The position numbers and the translations under genes are program-made. This document shows positions 31,775 through 41,775 of a DNA stretch of 64,000 bases, one piece after another. The stretch is taken from positions 36,425 through 100,424 of the forward strand of contig NZ_QLSV01000016.1 in assembly GCF_003268815.1 (NCBI RefSeq), written 5' to 3'. How positions within the stretch are numbered: position 1 is the stretch's first letter; each line of letters begins with the position of its first letter. The stretch comes from Flavobacterium lacus (GTDB taxonomy: Bacteria; Bacteroidota; Bacteroidia; Flavobacteriales; Flavobacteriaceae). Below the pieces are notes generated by a model that ran no database searches, had not been told where the DNA came from, and was given only the letters and a program-made list of their open reading frames with translations.

Positions 31775-32452
31775 TTAAATCTTTAAAAGCAAATTTGGAT
31801 CAGGGCAATTTTTAGTATAATAAAGCATATCATTTTCACTACAAACACCAGGATAATCCCCCTGATATTCTTCTATGTCCACGATGATTTGAAAATGTAA
31901 ATGTGAGGCATAATTGCCATTAATAGCAGCGGTACCTAAAGTAGCTATTTTCTCCCCTTTTTTAAAAGATTGATTACCACGCAACAAAGCTATACTTTCT
32001 AACGAAAGATGACCGTAAAGTGTATAAAATTCACAATTATTTAACGTATGCTTTAAAATGATAGTTGGTCCATAATCACCCAAAGCTGTATTGTTTTGAA
32101 AGCTATGCACTACACCATCAAGTGCTGCTAAAACTGATGTTCCGGCTTTAATCCATAAATCTAAACCGATGTGAATATTTCTTTCAGAGGCAGCAGTTGT
32201 GGAATTAAAAATTGAACTCCTTTCGTATAACTTTCGTTTTTCAAGATAACCACCATAGGCTACTTGAGCTTGATTTTTGGATAAATAATCTGCAATAAAA
32301 ATTTCATATTCAGCAGCTGTTTGAGGTTTATATTCTTTTAACGCATCGGAATGAACAGATAAATCTAAAGGAATATATTTACTGTATGGAATGGAAGAGT
32401 CAATAACTCGCACATTAGTTTGTTGAAATAAAATTGTTTCAAGTGTATTCAT
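31775..32452 (-). CDS. M23-family peptidase (LytM-like)
   Basis: A 225-residue protein whose second half is the M23 domain: ERNIHIGLDLWIKAGTSVLA gives the first His-x3-Asp metal pair, YGPTIILKHTLNNCEFYTLY and the YGHL segment follow, and HLHFQI supplies the last His residues. No signal peptide is visible, which is unusual for a peptidoglycan hydrolase; the protein may act in the cytoplasm or use another export route. The -7 box at 32457-32464 is so close to the ATG that the message may be leaderless. It heads a unit with the lipoprotein and NTF2-like genes. Confidence 0.82.
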   Translation of the reverse strand: MNTLETILFQQTNVRVIDSSIPYSKYIPLDLSVHSDALKEYKPQTAAEYEIFIADYLSKNQAQVAYGGYLEKRKLYERSSIFNSTTAASERNIHIGLDLWIKAGTSVLAALDGVVHSFQNNTALGDYGPTIILKHTLNNCEFYTLYGHLSLESIALLRGNQSFKKGEKIATLGTAAINGNYASHLHFQIIVDIEEYQGDYPGVCSENDMLYYTKNCPDPNLLLKI

Positions 32453-32456
32453 TTTT

Positions 32457-32464
32457 CAAAGATA
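32457..32464 (-). promoter_or_regulatory. -7 promoter box immediately before the M23 gene
   Basis: TATCTTTG on the minus strand fits TAnnTTTG and ends only 4 bases before ATG 32452. Transcription would begin at or next to the start codon. Confidence 0.5.
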
Positions 32465-32520
32465 CTTCACCCAATATTTTAATCTGTTAAATTGATTTTA
32501 AAATATTACTTATTAACATA

Positions 32521-32934
32521 TCATTTCTTTTTAATAGCTAATTTACCACCTAAATAAGCCATGGGAAGGTAGGCAACAAGTAGATCTAACGAATTAAACC
32601 ACATAGGAGCCGGAAGCATAAACACGCTCGCAATGCCACCCAGCAAGAAAAAAAAGCCTATTCCGTAGGCCAGCTTCATCGGATGATTGCTTGATAATTT
32701 GGCAGCAAGAAAAGCACCAAAAAGCGTACCTACAGCATGAGCAAGAAAGGGGAAAATAAAATGGCTAGGCCTAAACAAATGAATGGATGCGTTCAATCCT
32801 TCCATGGTACTTACATCAGCTCCTTCGGGTGGTGGAATGACAAAAACACTGATTTTAATCAAAGCCATATTGATAATGCTTCCTAAAACAATTCCAATAA
32901 CAACTGCTACAGTATTCTTAAAAAAAGTATTCAT
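32521..32934 (-). CDS. multi-pass membrane protein, function unknown
   Basis: A 137-residue protein with four hydrophobic segments (TVAVVIGIVLGSIINMALI; FIFPFLAHAVGTLFGAFLA; YGIGFFFLLGGIASVFML; LDLLVAYLPMAYLGG). I do not recognise a characterised family. It stands alone, with the M23 unit 68 bases downstream of its end. Confidence 0.7.
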   Translation of the reverse strand: MNTFFKNTVAVVIGIVLGSIINMALIKISVFVIPPPEGADVSTMEGLNASIHLFRPSHFIFPFLAHAVGTLFGAFLAAKLSSNHPMKLAYGIGFFFLLGGIASVFMLPAPMWFNSLDLLVAYLPMAYLGGKLAIKKK

Positions 32935-33189
32935 TTTTTACTATTTATTTAATTTTTCATAAACTTTAATGACAAATTGATTGTTAAAAATTATAATTCA
33001 GCTATACATTACCACATCACATGAGTAAAATATGCTCATCTTACGTTGCCTTTGTTTTTAGTTTTATGCCATTGCCAAGTACTTAGGGCTTTTGTCGTGA
33101 AATTAAGAATTGTATAGTTTTTGTAGCGTAAGATAATTATTTTTTTATTTTTTTTAAGTTATTTTTAGTAATTCCAAAAAAAGCAAAAT

Positions 33190-35910
33190 ATGATACCCTA
33201 CGCACTGTCTTACTTCAAAAGTTATTTTATGGCTACCTTGTTGATATTATTTTTTTCAACAAAACTGACTGCTCAGAATCTATTGAGTAACGGCAATTTT
33301 GAATCCGGCGGAAGTGGTATAGGTTTTCTTGTTAATAATTACTCCTTGATAAACCCGCTTACAGGAGCGAGTAGCCCCGGTCAATATGCCATAACTACAA
33401 ATCCAACACTCATGAACACTAATTTTATTCCCGGAGGTGATCACACGACCGGAACCGGAAATATGTTAGTGTATGACGGGGCAAATAATAGCGGTGTTTT
33501 TTTCTGGACCGCCGGAAATACAGGTGGTGCAATTGGAGGTTTTACGGTGGGATCAACGTACACCTTTAGCTATTGGATTAAAACGGTATCCAATGAGGTT
33601 ACAGTCGGTAATACACGGCCTAATATAGGTGTTTTTTTTGTAGGAGCAAATAACATTAGTCCTTCTAATTTGAATCAGTTAGCTCCACTTCCGGAGGAAG
33701 GATGGCAGCAAGTAGTTTATTCATTTGTGGCAACAGCTCCCGCTATTTTAATACGACTTAGAACACTGAATGGTGGTGCCTTGGGAAATGATTTTGCAGT
33801 TGATGATTTTGTTGTCGAGCAAGGGGCATTGCCGCTAGAGGGTTCAGTTACAACCATAAACCCAACTTGTCCAACCAGTACCGATGCCTCTATTACTGTA
33901 TCGGTTGTGGGAGGTGCTTTACCTTACGGAAGTTTTAATTTAACAGGAACTGTTTCGCAGTCCAATTCTTCTGGAATTTTTTCAAACCTACCGCAAGGAA
34001 CGTATACTGTATCAGTTATTGATTCAAGTGGCGAAGAGTTTAGGGTAGATAATATTATTTTAGTTGCACCAAATGATCTGCAAATTAGTGAACCAACTAC
34101 AATTTGCGAAGGAGAGTCAACAGAATTAACGGTGAGTGGAGGTGTCAATTCTTACACGTGGACAGCGAATCCGCCGGATAGTTCACTGATTAATCCAAAC
34201 GCTGCTACACAGAATGTTAGTCCATTAGTGACAACAACCTACACCGCTGTTTCGGGTACTGAGGTATCGCCAACTAATCTTGTTTTTAATGGGGATTTTA
34301 CGCTTGGAAATGTTGGTTTTACCACTGATTACACGCAAGTGGCTAATCCCAATCCATTTGGTGTGCAGTCTTCCTATGAGATCGTTCAAAACCCTAATGC
34401 ATGGTTTACACCTTTTGCATCGTGTGGTGATCATACTACCGGAAGTGGTAATATGATTGTTTTTGATGGTTCAACTGATCCAACCGGAACTACTCGTGTC
34501 TGGTGTAACGAAGAAGTAATCAATGTGGAACCAAATACAAATTATACCTTTTCCTACTACATAGCATCTGTCGCACCTGAAAATCCGGCTTCCATGGTGG
34601 TTGAAATTAATGGTGTTTCATTAGGTGCAGCGTTAAATGCTCCTACAACAACTTGCCAATGGACTTTGCATTCGTTTTCATGGAACTCAGGTTCATCAAC
34701 AACGGCAGAGATTTGTATTTTTAATTTAGTATTTGCCAATAATGGAAATGACTTTGCCTTGGACGATATTTCACTGGCAGAAACGGTTACTTGTTTGTAC
34801 GAAAAAAGTGTAACAATAACGGTTAACCCGCTGGTTGTTCCCACATTTAATCCGGTTAACCCAATTTGTACGGGAGGTACTTTATCAGCTCTACCAACTA
34901 CATCTTTAAACGGAATTGAAGGAAGCTGGTCGCCTGCTTTGAATAATTCGGCAACTACTATTTATACATTTACTCCAAGTGAATCGAGCGGCTGTATTTC
35001 AACAACTACTTTGTCTATTCAAGTTGTAGAATTAACAACCCCTGTTTTCGAAATGGTTGGCCCAATTTGTGCAGGAGATTCGTTAAATCCTTTACCTACC
35101 ACTTCTCAAAATGGTGTTATTGGCTCTTGGTTGCCTGCCTTAAACAATACGTTAAGCACAACCTATACATTTACACCCAATACAGGGCAATGTGCCACTA
35201 TAACAACACTTACGATACAAGTGACAGCACCGGTGATTCCTGTTTTTGAAGTGGAAGAGTCGGTTTGTTTTGGCTCTACGATCAATGAATTACCCACGGT
35301 TTCAATCAATGGAATAAACGGTACTTGGTCGCCGCCCTTGAACATGTCTGCCTCAACAACCTATACCTTTACACCTGCCATTGGAGCGTGTGCAGTAACA
35401 ACAGAACTTACGATTGCCGTGATTTCTCCACCGCAATTTACAATTTCACAAGGCTGTGTAGGTTCGATTTATACACTTAGTGCTGTGGTTGAATCAACCG
35501 GTGCAACTACAACGTATGCGTGGTATAATTCCTCAGACATTCAGATTGGAACGAATAACACTGTCGCAATTTCTTCTGGAGGAGAATATCGTTTGGTGGT
35601 CACACAAAACGGATGTAGTAGTGAACAAAGTCTGAATGTAATTAGTACGATTTGTAGCATCCAAAAAGGAATATCACCAAATAATGACGGATTAAATGAC
35701 AGTTTTGACCTTTCTTCTTATGAGGTAACTGATTTGCAGATTTTTAATCGATATGGAGTTTCTGTTTACAACAAAGCAAATTATAGAAATGAATGGTTTG
35801 GTCAATGTAATAAAGGAAACGAATTGCCTGATGGAACCTACTATTATGTGATCAATTTTGAAAATATTGAAACGAAAACAGGCTGGATTTACATTAATAA
35901 AGCGTACTAG
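33190..35910 (+). CDS. giant secreted protein with T9SS type B (gliding motility-associated) C-terminal domain
   Basis: A 906-residue protein with a signal peptide (MATLLILFFSTKLTAQ). Two related jelly-roll-like modules (NLLSNGNFESGGSGIGF.. and NLVFNGDFTLGNVGFTT.., both with GDHTTG-GNM and GNDFA-DD) resemble carbohydrate-binding domains. Between and after them are Ig-like modules and three tandem units of about 65 residues (about 548-750), each with 'PICxGxxLxxLPTTSxNGixGsWsPaLNN'. The C-terminus (GISPNNDGLNDSFDL, LQIFNRYGVSVY, LPDGTYYYVINF) is the type B sorting domain. It is probably a surface adhesin or matrix protein. Confidence 0.88.
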   Translation: MIPYALSYFKSYFMATLLILFFSTKLTAQNLLSNGNFESGGSGIGFLVNNYSLINPLTGASSPGQYAITTNPTLMNTNFIPGGDHTTGTGNMLVYDGANNSGVFFWTAGNTGGAIGGFTVGSTYTFSYWIKTVSNEVTVGNTRPNIGVFFVGANNISPSNLNQLAPLPEEGWQQVVYSFVATAPAILIRLRTLNGGALGNDFAVDDFVVEQGALPLEGSVTTINPTCPTSTDASITVSVVGGALPYGSFNLTGTVSQSNSSGIFSNLPQGTYTVSVIDSSGEEFRVDNIILVAPNDLQISEPTTICEGESTELTVSGGVNSYTWTANPPDSSLINPNAATQNVSPLVTTTYTAVSGTEVSPTNLVFNGDFTLGNVGFTTDYTQVANPNPFGVQSSYEIVQNPNAWFTPFASCGDHTTGSGNMIVFDGSTDPTGTTRVWCNEEVINVEPNTNYTFSYYIASVAPENPASMVVEINGVSLGAALNAPTTTCQWTLHSFSWNSGSSTTAEICIFNLVFANNGNDFALDDISLAETVTCLYEKSVTITVNPLVVPTFNPVNPICTGGTLSALPTTSLNGIEGSWSPALNNSATTIYTFTPSESSGCISTTTLSIQVVELTTPVFEMVGPICAGDSLNPLPTTSQNGVIGSWLPALNNTLSTTYTFTPNTGQCATITTLTIQVTAPVIPVFEVEESVCFGSTINELPTVSINGINGTWSPPLNMSASTTYTFTPAIGACAVTTELTIAVISPPQFTISQGCVGSIYTLSAVVESTGATTTYAWYNSSDIQIGTNNTVAISSGGEYRLVVTQNGCSSEQSLNVISTICSIQKGISPNNDGLNDSFDLSSYEVTDLQIFNRYGVSVYNKANYRNEWFGQCNKGNELPDGTYYYVINFENIETKTGWIYINKAY

Positions 35911-36018
35911 ATTTAGTCATAAAAATTTTAAAAATAGAATTGCAACCAATAAAGCCGGATTTTCTTGTGAAGACATCTTTGAATAGAAATTGTCAAGCCA
36001 AAAGTTTCCCTAAATAAA

Positions 36019-39000
36019 ATGAATCAAATAAAAATAATTGCTGCTTTTTTCTTCCTATTATTTTCTTCAAGCAGTTCCGCACAATTGGGTTTTTGTACAG
36101 GAAGTAAAGGTGAACCTATTTTTACTGAAAATTTCGGAAACGGAACCAATTACGGACCTGCTTTACCTACCGGAACTACTAATTATAATTTTGTTACAGG
36201 TAGCCCTAATGATGGAAGTTATACGTTATTCTACAGAACTAATCTCTACAGCACTTGGCACTATTCGCTAGACCACACTCCAGATGCCACCAATGGAGTA
36301 AATGGAAAGGCATTAATTGTGAACGCTAATGCTAGTACAACTGGTGATTTTTATAAACGTATTGTTACCGGATTGTGTGTAAATACTACTTTTGAGTTTT
36401 CTGCTTGGGTGATGAATGTGTATAATCCCGGTTCTGGTTTTTGCGGTGCAAGTGAAATCCCTATCAATGTCCGGTTTGAAATATGGAATGATACGGAAAC
36501 AGTTTTGTTAGGTTCAGGAGATACCGGAAATATAATGGGTACATTTTCACCGATTTGGCAACAATTTGCGCTCGTATTTACCACAGGAGCCGAAACCTCT
36601 GTGGTTTTAAAAATGAAAAATAATGGCGTAGGCGGTTGCGGAAATGATTTGGCAATCGACGATATTGAATTTAGAGCTTGTGGTGAGTTAACAACCATAT
36701 CCAGTCCGCCTCTTTCCGGACAACTATATCAAGCTTGTTCCAACCAAGCTCCGTTTTCTCTAACTTTTCAAGCCGCTACAACGGGTGTTTTACCACACTT
36801 TTATCAATGGCAATCGAGTAGCGATGGCATAACTTGGACAGATATTCCGGGAGCGAATGCTGCTGGCTACACGGCTACAAACATAAGTTCCACAACTTAT
36901 TTTAGAACCAAAGCAGCACAAGATGTAGCAAATTTAAACAATAGTTTTTGTTCAACGATTTCGGATATTTTTACAGTTTCATTTCTAAATTCACCCGCTG
37001 CCCCAATCAGTAATGGAAATGTGGAAATCTGTCAAAATGATCCTTTTCCACCACTTTCTGTTTCCGCCAATACGACTTCGGGAGTGAATTGGTACGACGC
37101 TCTAACAGGTGGAAACTTACTGCAATCGAATACTACCTCGTTTACACCTGCGGCTGCCGGAACCTTTTATACGGAAACCTACGATTTAAATTCGAATTGC
37201 CTGAGCACGACCAGAACTCCGGTTACATTATCAATTGTTCCTTTACCTACGGCAACAATTTCAGGAATAACATCCATATGTGCCGGAAATAGTACAGTGA
37301 TTAATTTTAACGGAACTCCAAACGCAGAAATAACATATACAATTGATGGAGGAGCAGACCAATTTATTACGTTAGATGCAACGGGCTTCGCTACGCTTAC
37401 ATCACCGGTTTTAAGTGCAAATTCTACCTATAGTTTGGTGAGTATCACTTCTCCTATTTCTGCAAGTTGCAATCAAACGATAGCAGGATCAGTAACTATT
37501 TTAGTAAATCCACCACCCACGGCTTCCATTTCAGGTGATACATCGCTTTGTTTAGGTGATAACGGTTCGATACAATTTGTGGGCACCCCAAATGCAACTG
37601 TTTTTTATACGATTGACAATGGACCAAGTCAGTTCACTGTTTTAAATGCCATAGGTGAAAAAACTGTCGCGATTTCGAATGTCACAACCACTACGGTGGT
37701 AAGGATTACTGAAGTGAGTACAGCCGGTGGAAGTGGTTGTTCGCAAACGTTAAGTCAATTGATCACATTCACGGTTGTGCCTTTGCCTATCGCTACCATT
37801 TCAGCTAATCAAACAGCTGTATGTGATGGTGATACAGTAGTGCTGACATTTACGGGAACACCCAATTCACAATTGACGTATACAGAAAACAATGGTGTTA
37901 ATCAAACCATAGATTTGAATGGAAGTGGAACAGCTACCCTAACCACTCAGGCGATTACAACCGCTACGACATTTCGATTGGTAAAGGCAGAATTGCTACA
38001 AAGCCCATTTTGTTTTCAATCTATTTCAGACGCAGTTACCATTGCGATTAATCCGATACCGACAGCTACTTTTACTGGTGGTATAGCCTATTGTTCTGGA
38101 GAAACTACCGCTATTTCACTTGCAGCTGATTTGGTTGGTACGGTGTTTACATGGACAGTTGCTCAAAACGGAACTACCGGAGCTACAGCCGGAAGTGGAG
38201 ATCAAATTAGTCAATTATTGTTGGCTACTAATGCCAATAGTACAGCTACTTATACTGTAACTCCTGTTTATAACAACTGTACCGGAAACCCAATGACAAT
38301 AATTGTCGTGGTAAATGCAATTCCGGAACCAACGTTAACAGATGGTGCCATTTGTTTACTCACGGGAAATACTTCTGCTCAACCGTATGTGTTAGATACT
38401 GGATTATCAACTTCTGATTATAGTTTTGAATGGTATTATGAAGAAGATTTAATTTCAAATGCAAACGGAAGTACATACGATGCTTTCCAAATTGGAGAAT
38501 ATGCTGTGGTAGCGACCAACCTTATTTCCGGTTGTGTTTCTCCGGTAGTAACAGCAGTAGTTACCGAATCGGTACTTGGTGAAAGTTTAGTAATCGAACA
38601 ATCCGAAGCGTTTAGTGAAAACCCAACGATTACTGTTACGGTAGTGGGTGGAGAAGGCCCCTTTTATTATCAATTGGATGATTTTGGTTTTCAAACGTCA
38701 AATGTATTTACTAATGTGGCACCCGGTTTTCATACCATCACGGTGGTAGATGATAGTTTATGCACTAATTTGACTGGAACTGTAACGATTATTAATTATC
38801 CTAAGTTTTTTACGCCTAATGGTGATGGTTACAACGATACTTGGAATATTACCGGTGTGGATGGCTCATCTCTTATCTATATTTTTGACCGTTACGGAAA
38901 GTTACTCAAGCAAATCAGCCCACTAGGATCAGGTTGGGACGGAACCTATAATGGGCAACCGGTTTTTTCCAGCGATTATTGGTTTATGATTAACTATCCC

Positions 39001-39051
39001 GAAAACGGGACACCAAAGACGTTTCAGTCGCATTTTAGTTTGAAGCGATAA
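36019..39051 (+). CDS. giant secreted protein with Ig-like repeats and T9SS type B C-terminal domain
   Basis: A 1010-residue protein with signal peptide (IIAAFFFLLFSSSSSAQ). The first about 220 residues form a jelly-roll-like module (GNDLAIDDIEFRACG). Then come Ig-like PKD/SprB-type repeats with a recurring 'PtAtISGxxsiCxGxstxinFxGtPNAxxtYTIDxG' pattern (at least four, about residues 405-680). The tail (YPKFFTPNGDGYNDTWNITG, YIFDRYGKLLKQ) is the type B sorting domain. It follows the previous giant protein by 108 bases in the same direction. Repeats of this kind occur in SprB-like gliding adhesins, but this protein is much shorter. Confidence 0.88.
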   Translation: MNQIKIIAAFFFLLFSSSSSAQLGFCTGSKGEPIFTENFGNGTNYGPALPTGTTNYNFVTGSPNDGSYTLFYRTNLYSTWHYSLDHTPDATNGVNGKALIVNANASTTGDFYKRIVTGLCVNTTFEFSAWVMNVYNPGSGFCGASEIPINVRFEIWNDTETVLLGSGDTGNIMGTFSPIWQQFALVFTTGAETSVVLKMKNNGVGGCGNDLAIDDIEFRACGELTTISSPPLSGQLYQACSNQAPFSLTFQAATTGVLPHFYQWQSSSDGITWTDIPGANAAGYTATNISSTTYFRTKAAQDVANLNNSFCSTISDIFTVSFLNSPAAPISNGNVEICQNDPFPPLSVSANTTSGVNWYDALTGGNLLQSNTTSFTPAAAGTFYTETYDLNSNCLSTTRTPVTLSIVPLPTATISGITSICAGNSTVINFNGTPNAEITYTIDGGADQFITLDATGFATLTSPVLSANSTYSLVSITSPISASCNQTIAGSVTILVNPPPTASISGDTSLCLGDNGSIQFVGTPNATVFYTIDNGPSQFTVLNAIGEKTVAISNVTTTTVVRITEVSTAGGSGCSQTLSQLITFTVVPLPIATISANQTAVCDGDTVVLTFTGTPNSQLTYTENNGVNQTIDLNGSGTATLTTQAITTATTFRLVKAELLQSPFCFQSISDAVTIAINPIPTATFTGGIAYCSGETTAISLAADLVGTVFTWTVAQNGTTGATAGSGDQISQLLLATNANSTATYTVTPVYNNCTGNPMTIIVVVNAIPEPTLTDGAICLLTGNTSAQPYVLDTGLSTSDYSFEWYYEEDLISNANGSTYDAFQIGEYAVVATNLISGCVSPVVTAVVTESVLGESLVIEQSEAFSENPTITVTVVGGEGPFYYQLDDFGFQTSNVFTNVAPGFHTITVVDDSLCTNLTGTVTIINYPKFFTPNGDGYNDTWNITGVDGSSLIYIFDRYGKLLKQISPLGSGWDGTYNGQPVFSSDYWFMINYPENGTPKTFQSHFSLKR

Positions 39052-39097
39052 CCTATGGAATGAAAAAAGTTTACTTTTTGATTATAAAAATCGTCGA

Positions 39098-39817
39098 CTA
39101 TTGCTCTTCTTTTCTTCGTTCTTCGATAAATTTTGTAAGCATTTTTCCGTATTTAGAATTCGCTACTTTAGGCGACATCGATTTTTGAATGGTATCTAAA
39201 TATTTTAATTGGGCATCATGTACTTCCGACAAAGCAATGTATGGACCCACTTCATACTCTTTTTGGTTGAGTGCAAAGTTGATGGTGTATAAGTACTTGC
39301 GTTTGACAAGTTTTTCGTTCGCTAATTGAATACTGTCGAGACTAGCTTGGTTGTTCTCTTGTTTGGCTTTAATTTCTCTCTCTAACAATACCAATTGATC
39401 TATATTAAAACGCGAATTAATTGTAAGAAAATCTTCAAATAAGTCATGATTTTTTGAACCTTTCACTTGCGCATTTGCATAAAAGGTTTCCAATGTGGTT
39501 TCGATAGAAAGATGACCCGGCTCAGCAAAAACTACTAAATTATTATCTAATGAATTCGACTGACCACGGTCTAAAAACAAATACAACATTTCGGGGGAAT
39601 CGATTTTTAAATGACTTTCAAATTCAGATTTTCCATCAAAAATAATAGAATCAACCACCACCAACGTCGAATCTTTGAGCATTTGAATATATAATTTTCC
39701 TTGTTTGATTCCTTTTATATTTCCGGAAATGTGAAGATTGGCATCGCTTTTGGTTTCTTCTTTTTTACAAGCGATAAACAGACTGAATGCTACAAAAAGC
39801 AATACGGTTTTTTTCAT
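39098..39817 (-). CDS. DUF4369-domain lipoprotein
   Basis: A 239-residue lipoprotein (MKKTVLLFVAFSLFIACKKE; lipobox FIAC). Residues about 28-125 (LHISGNIKGIKQGKLYIQML, VDSIIFDGKSEFESHL, LSIETTLETFYANAQVKGS) match DUF4369, which in other Bacteroidota proteins precedes a thioredoxin domain. Here the C-terminal part is helical, without a CxxC, so the redox domain is missing. It lies 29 bases downstream of the DUF819 gene on the same strand. Confidence 0.85.
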   Translation of the reverse strand: MKKTVLLFVAFSLFIACKKEETKSDANLHISGNIKGIKQGKLYIQMLKDSTLVVVDSIIFDGKSEFESHLKIDSPEMLYLFLDRGQSNSLDNNLVVFAEPGHLSIETTLETFYANAQVKGSKNHDLFEDFLTINSRFNIDQLVLLEREIKAKQENNQASLDSIQLANEKLVKRKYLYTINFALNQKEYEVGPYIALSEVHDAQLKYLDTIQKSMSPKVANSKYGKMLTKFIEERRKEEQ

Positions 39818-39846
39818 TTTTTTTTGATTCTAATTTGGTTAATATA

Positions 39847-41151
39847 TTAAATTGGTGCAGCAATCTCCATAAGATAGGCACAAAGTAAAGCACCATAAGT
39901 GCCAACTACATAGCCAAATACAGCTAATAAAACGCCAACACTGGCTAATGACGGATGAAATGCCGAGGCGATAATAGGTGCCGATGCTGCTCCACCGATA
40001 TTGGCTTTGCTTCCCACAGCGAGGAAGAAAAACGGAGCTTTGATTATTTTTGCTACAATGATAAGTAACAGTACGTGGATAGCCATCCAAATCAATCCCA
40101 CAACCAAAAGTCCGGGATTACTGAGAACAGAACCTAAATCCATTTTCATTCCGATGGAAGCGACTAGAATGTAGATGAAGACACTGCCAATTTTGCTGGC
40201 TCCCGCTCCTTCGTATTCTTTTAATTTTGTAAATGAAAAGATGATACCGAGTGCAGTGGCGAAGGTAACCATCCAAAAGAAACGGTCACCAAACGTAGAT
40301 ACAAAACTAGTTGGGTCGTTAACGGCTTCAAAATTGGCTTTTAAAACATCAGAAATTGAATTACTCCCCCAATGCGAAAGGCCAACTGCTGTGAAAGCAA
40401 TTCCCAAAATAATCATCAAATCAGTTAGACTTGGAATCTTTGTTACACTCGCAGCATAAGTAGAAACTTTATTTTTTAATTCCTCAATTGAGCTATTGTC
40501 AGCTTTTAACCAGTTGTCAATTTTTTCTTTTCTGCCAATTCCAAAAAGTAGCACCGCCATCCAAATATTGGCAACAACAATGTCAACTAACACCATAGCT
40601 CCATATTTTTCTTGATTGTATTTAAATACTTCAAGCATAGCAGCTTGGTTTGCACCACCGCCAATCCAGCTTCCGGCTAATGTGGAAAGTCCACGCCAAA
40701 TGGCATCAAAACCGGCACCGCCAACGGTTTCCGGTGAAAAGATGGAAACGATTAAGACGGCAATAGGTCCGCCCAAAATAACACCAATTGTTCCGGTAAA
40801 AAACATGATTAAGGCTTTTGGACCTAATTTAAACATGGCTTTTAAATCAATGCTTAAGGTCATCAAAACCAACGCAGCGGGCAATAAATAACGACTGGCA
40901 ACAAAATAAATAGATGATTTTTTTGTAATTATTTCGCCATTTTCAGCAACTTCGCTCCACTCGGGCGAGATAATATTCAGCGAACTAAAAATAGAAGGAA
41001 GTAAATAACACATTAGCAACGAAGGGAAAATGACATAGAATTTTTTCCAAAAACCTTCTTTAATAGTAGAGGTGTAAAAGACAAATGCTAACAAAAGCAT
41101 TAATAATCCAAAAACGATGGTGTCGTCTGTAATGTAGGGTGCGTTTTTCAT
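39847..41151 (-). CDS. DUF819 family membrane transporter-like protein
   Basis: A 434-residue polytopic membrane protein (about eleven hydrophobic segments). GGAGFDAIWRGLSTLAGSW, IGGGANQAAMLEVF and the final SKANIGGAASAPIIASAF are conserved Gly-rich stretches of the DUF819 family, which resembles bile-acid/sodium symporters in layout. The substrate is unknown. The region upstream of its start holds the 94-bp tandem array. Confidence 0.9.
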   Translation of the reverse strand: MKNAPYITDDTIVFGLLMLLLAFVFYTSTIKEGFWKKFYVIFPSLLMCYLLPSIFSSLNIISPEWSEVAENGEIITKKSSIYFVASRYLLPAALVLMTLSIDLKAMFKLGPKALIMFFTGTIGVILGGPIAVLIVSIFSPETVGGAGFDAIWRGLSTLAGSWIGGGANQAAMLEVFKYNQEKYGAMVLVDIVVANIWMAVLLFGIGRKEKIDNWLKADNSSIEELKNKVSTYAASVTKIPSLTDLMIILGIAFTAVGLSHWGSNSISDVLKANFEAVNDPTSFVSTFGDRFFWMVTFATALGIIFSFTKLKEYEGAGASKIGSVFIYILVASIGMKMDLGSVLSNPGLLVVGLIWMAIHVLLLIIVAKIIKAPFFFLAVGSKANIGGAASAPIIASAFHPSLASVGVLLAVFGYVVGTYGALLCAYLMEIAAPI

Positions 41152-41716
41152 TCGTTGTAATTTGGGTGCAAAATAGGTATTTTTTGAAAATTCTGAAGTG
41201 TTTTTTTGAGTTAGTTGTAATAATGAGCCACGAATTCACGAATTAAATAAGTAGAACACAGATTTAAGAAATCATTAAAATTTACAAAATTTATTATTTT
41301 TCCAATTTCTCAAATTTTTCCAATCAGTGTTCAAACAAAAGCTTTAAATAAGTAGAACAAAGCAATCATTAAAATTTACAAAATTTATTATTTTTCCAAT
41401 TTCTCAAATTTTTCCAATCAGTGTTCAAACAAAAGCTATAAATAAGTAGAACAAAGCAATCATTAAAATTTACAAAATTTATTATTTTTCCAATTTCTCA
41501 AATTTTTCCAATCAGTGTTCAAACAAAAGCTTTAAATAAGTAGAACAAAGCAATCATTAAAATTTACAAAATTTATTATTTTTCCAATTTCTCAAATTTT
41601 TCCAATCAGTGTTCAAACAAAAGCTTTAAATAAGTAGAACAAAGCAATCATTAAAATTTACAAAATTTATTATTTTTCCAATTTCTCAAATTTTTCCAAT
41701 CAGTGTTCTTTTCTCT
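41152..41716. other. gene-free stretch filled by a tandem array
   Basis: No coding frame. Bases 41244-41708 are the 94-bp tandem repeat described separately, placed between the start of the DUF819 gene and the terminator of the M61 gene. Confidence 0.8.
41244..41708 (+). repeat. 94-bp tandem repeat, five units
   Basis: Units begin TAAATAAGTAGAAC at 41244, 41345, 41439, 41533 and 41627. Units 2-4 are exactly 94 bp and nearly identical (one A/T change in GCTTTAAATA versus GCTATAAATA); unit 1 is 101 bp and diverged near its start, and unit 5 stops after 82 bases. Each unit is AT-rich and carries TTACAAAATTTATTATTTTT and CAAATTTTTCCAATCAG. No gene lies within it. Confidence 0.95.
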
Positions 41717-41752
41717 AAAAAAAAAATCCCTGAAACGTTCGATTCAGGGATT
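41717..41752 (-). terminator. terminator of the M61 peptidase gene
   Basis: AATCCCTGAA (41725) and TTCAGGGATT (41743) form a 10-bp stem with an 8-base loop; on the minus strand it runs into a T-tract. Confidence 0.9.
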
Positions 41753-41775
41753 CCTATAACTTATTTTTATGGTTT

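Noticed and set aside
41244..41708. CRISPR array
   Set aside because: The units repeat over their whole 94 bp with no variable spacers, and no cas gene is present.
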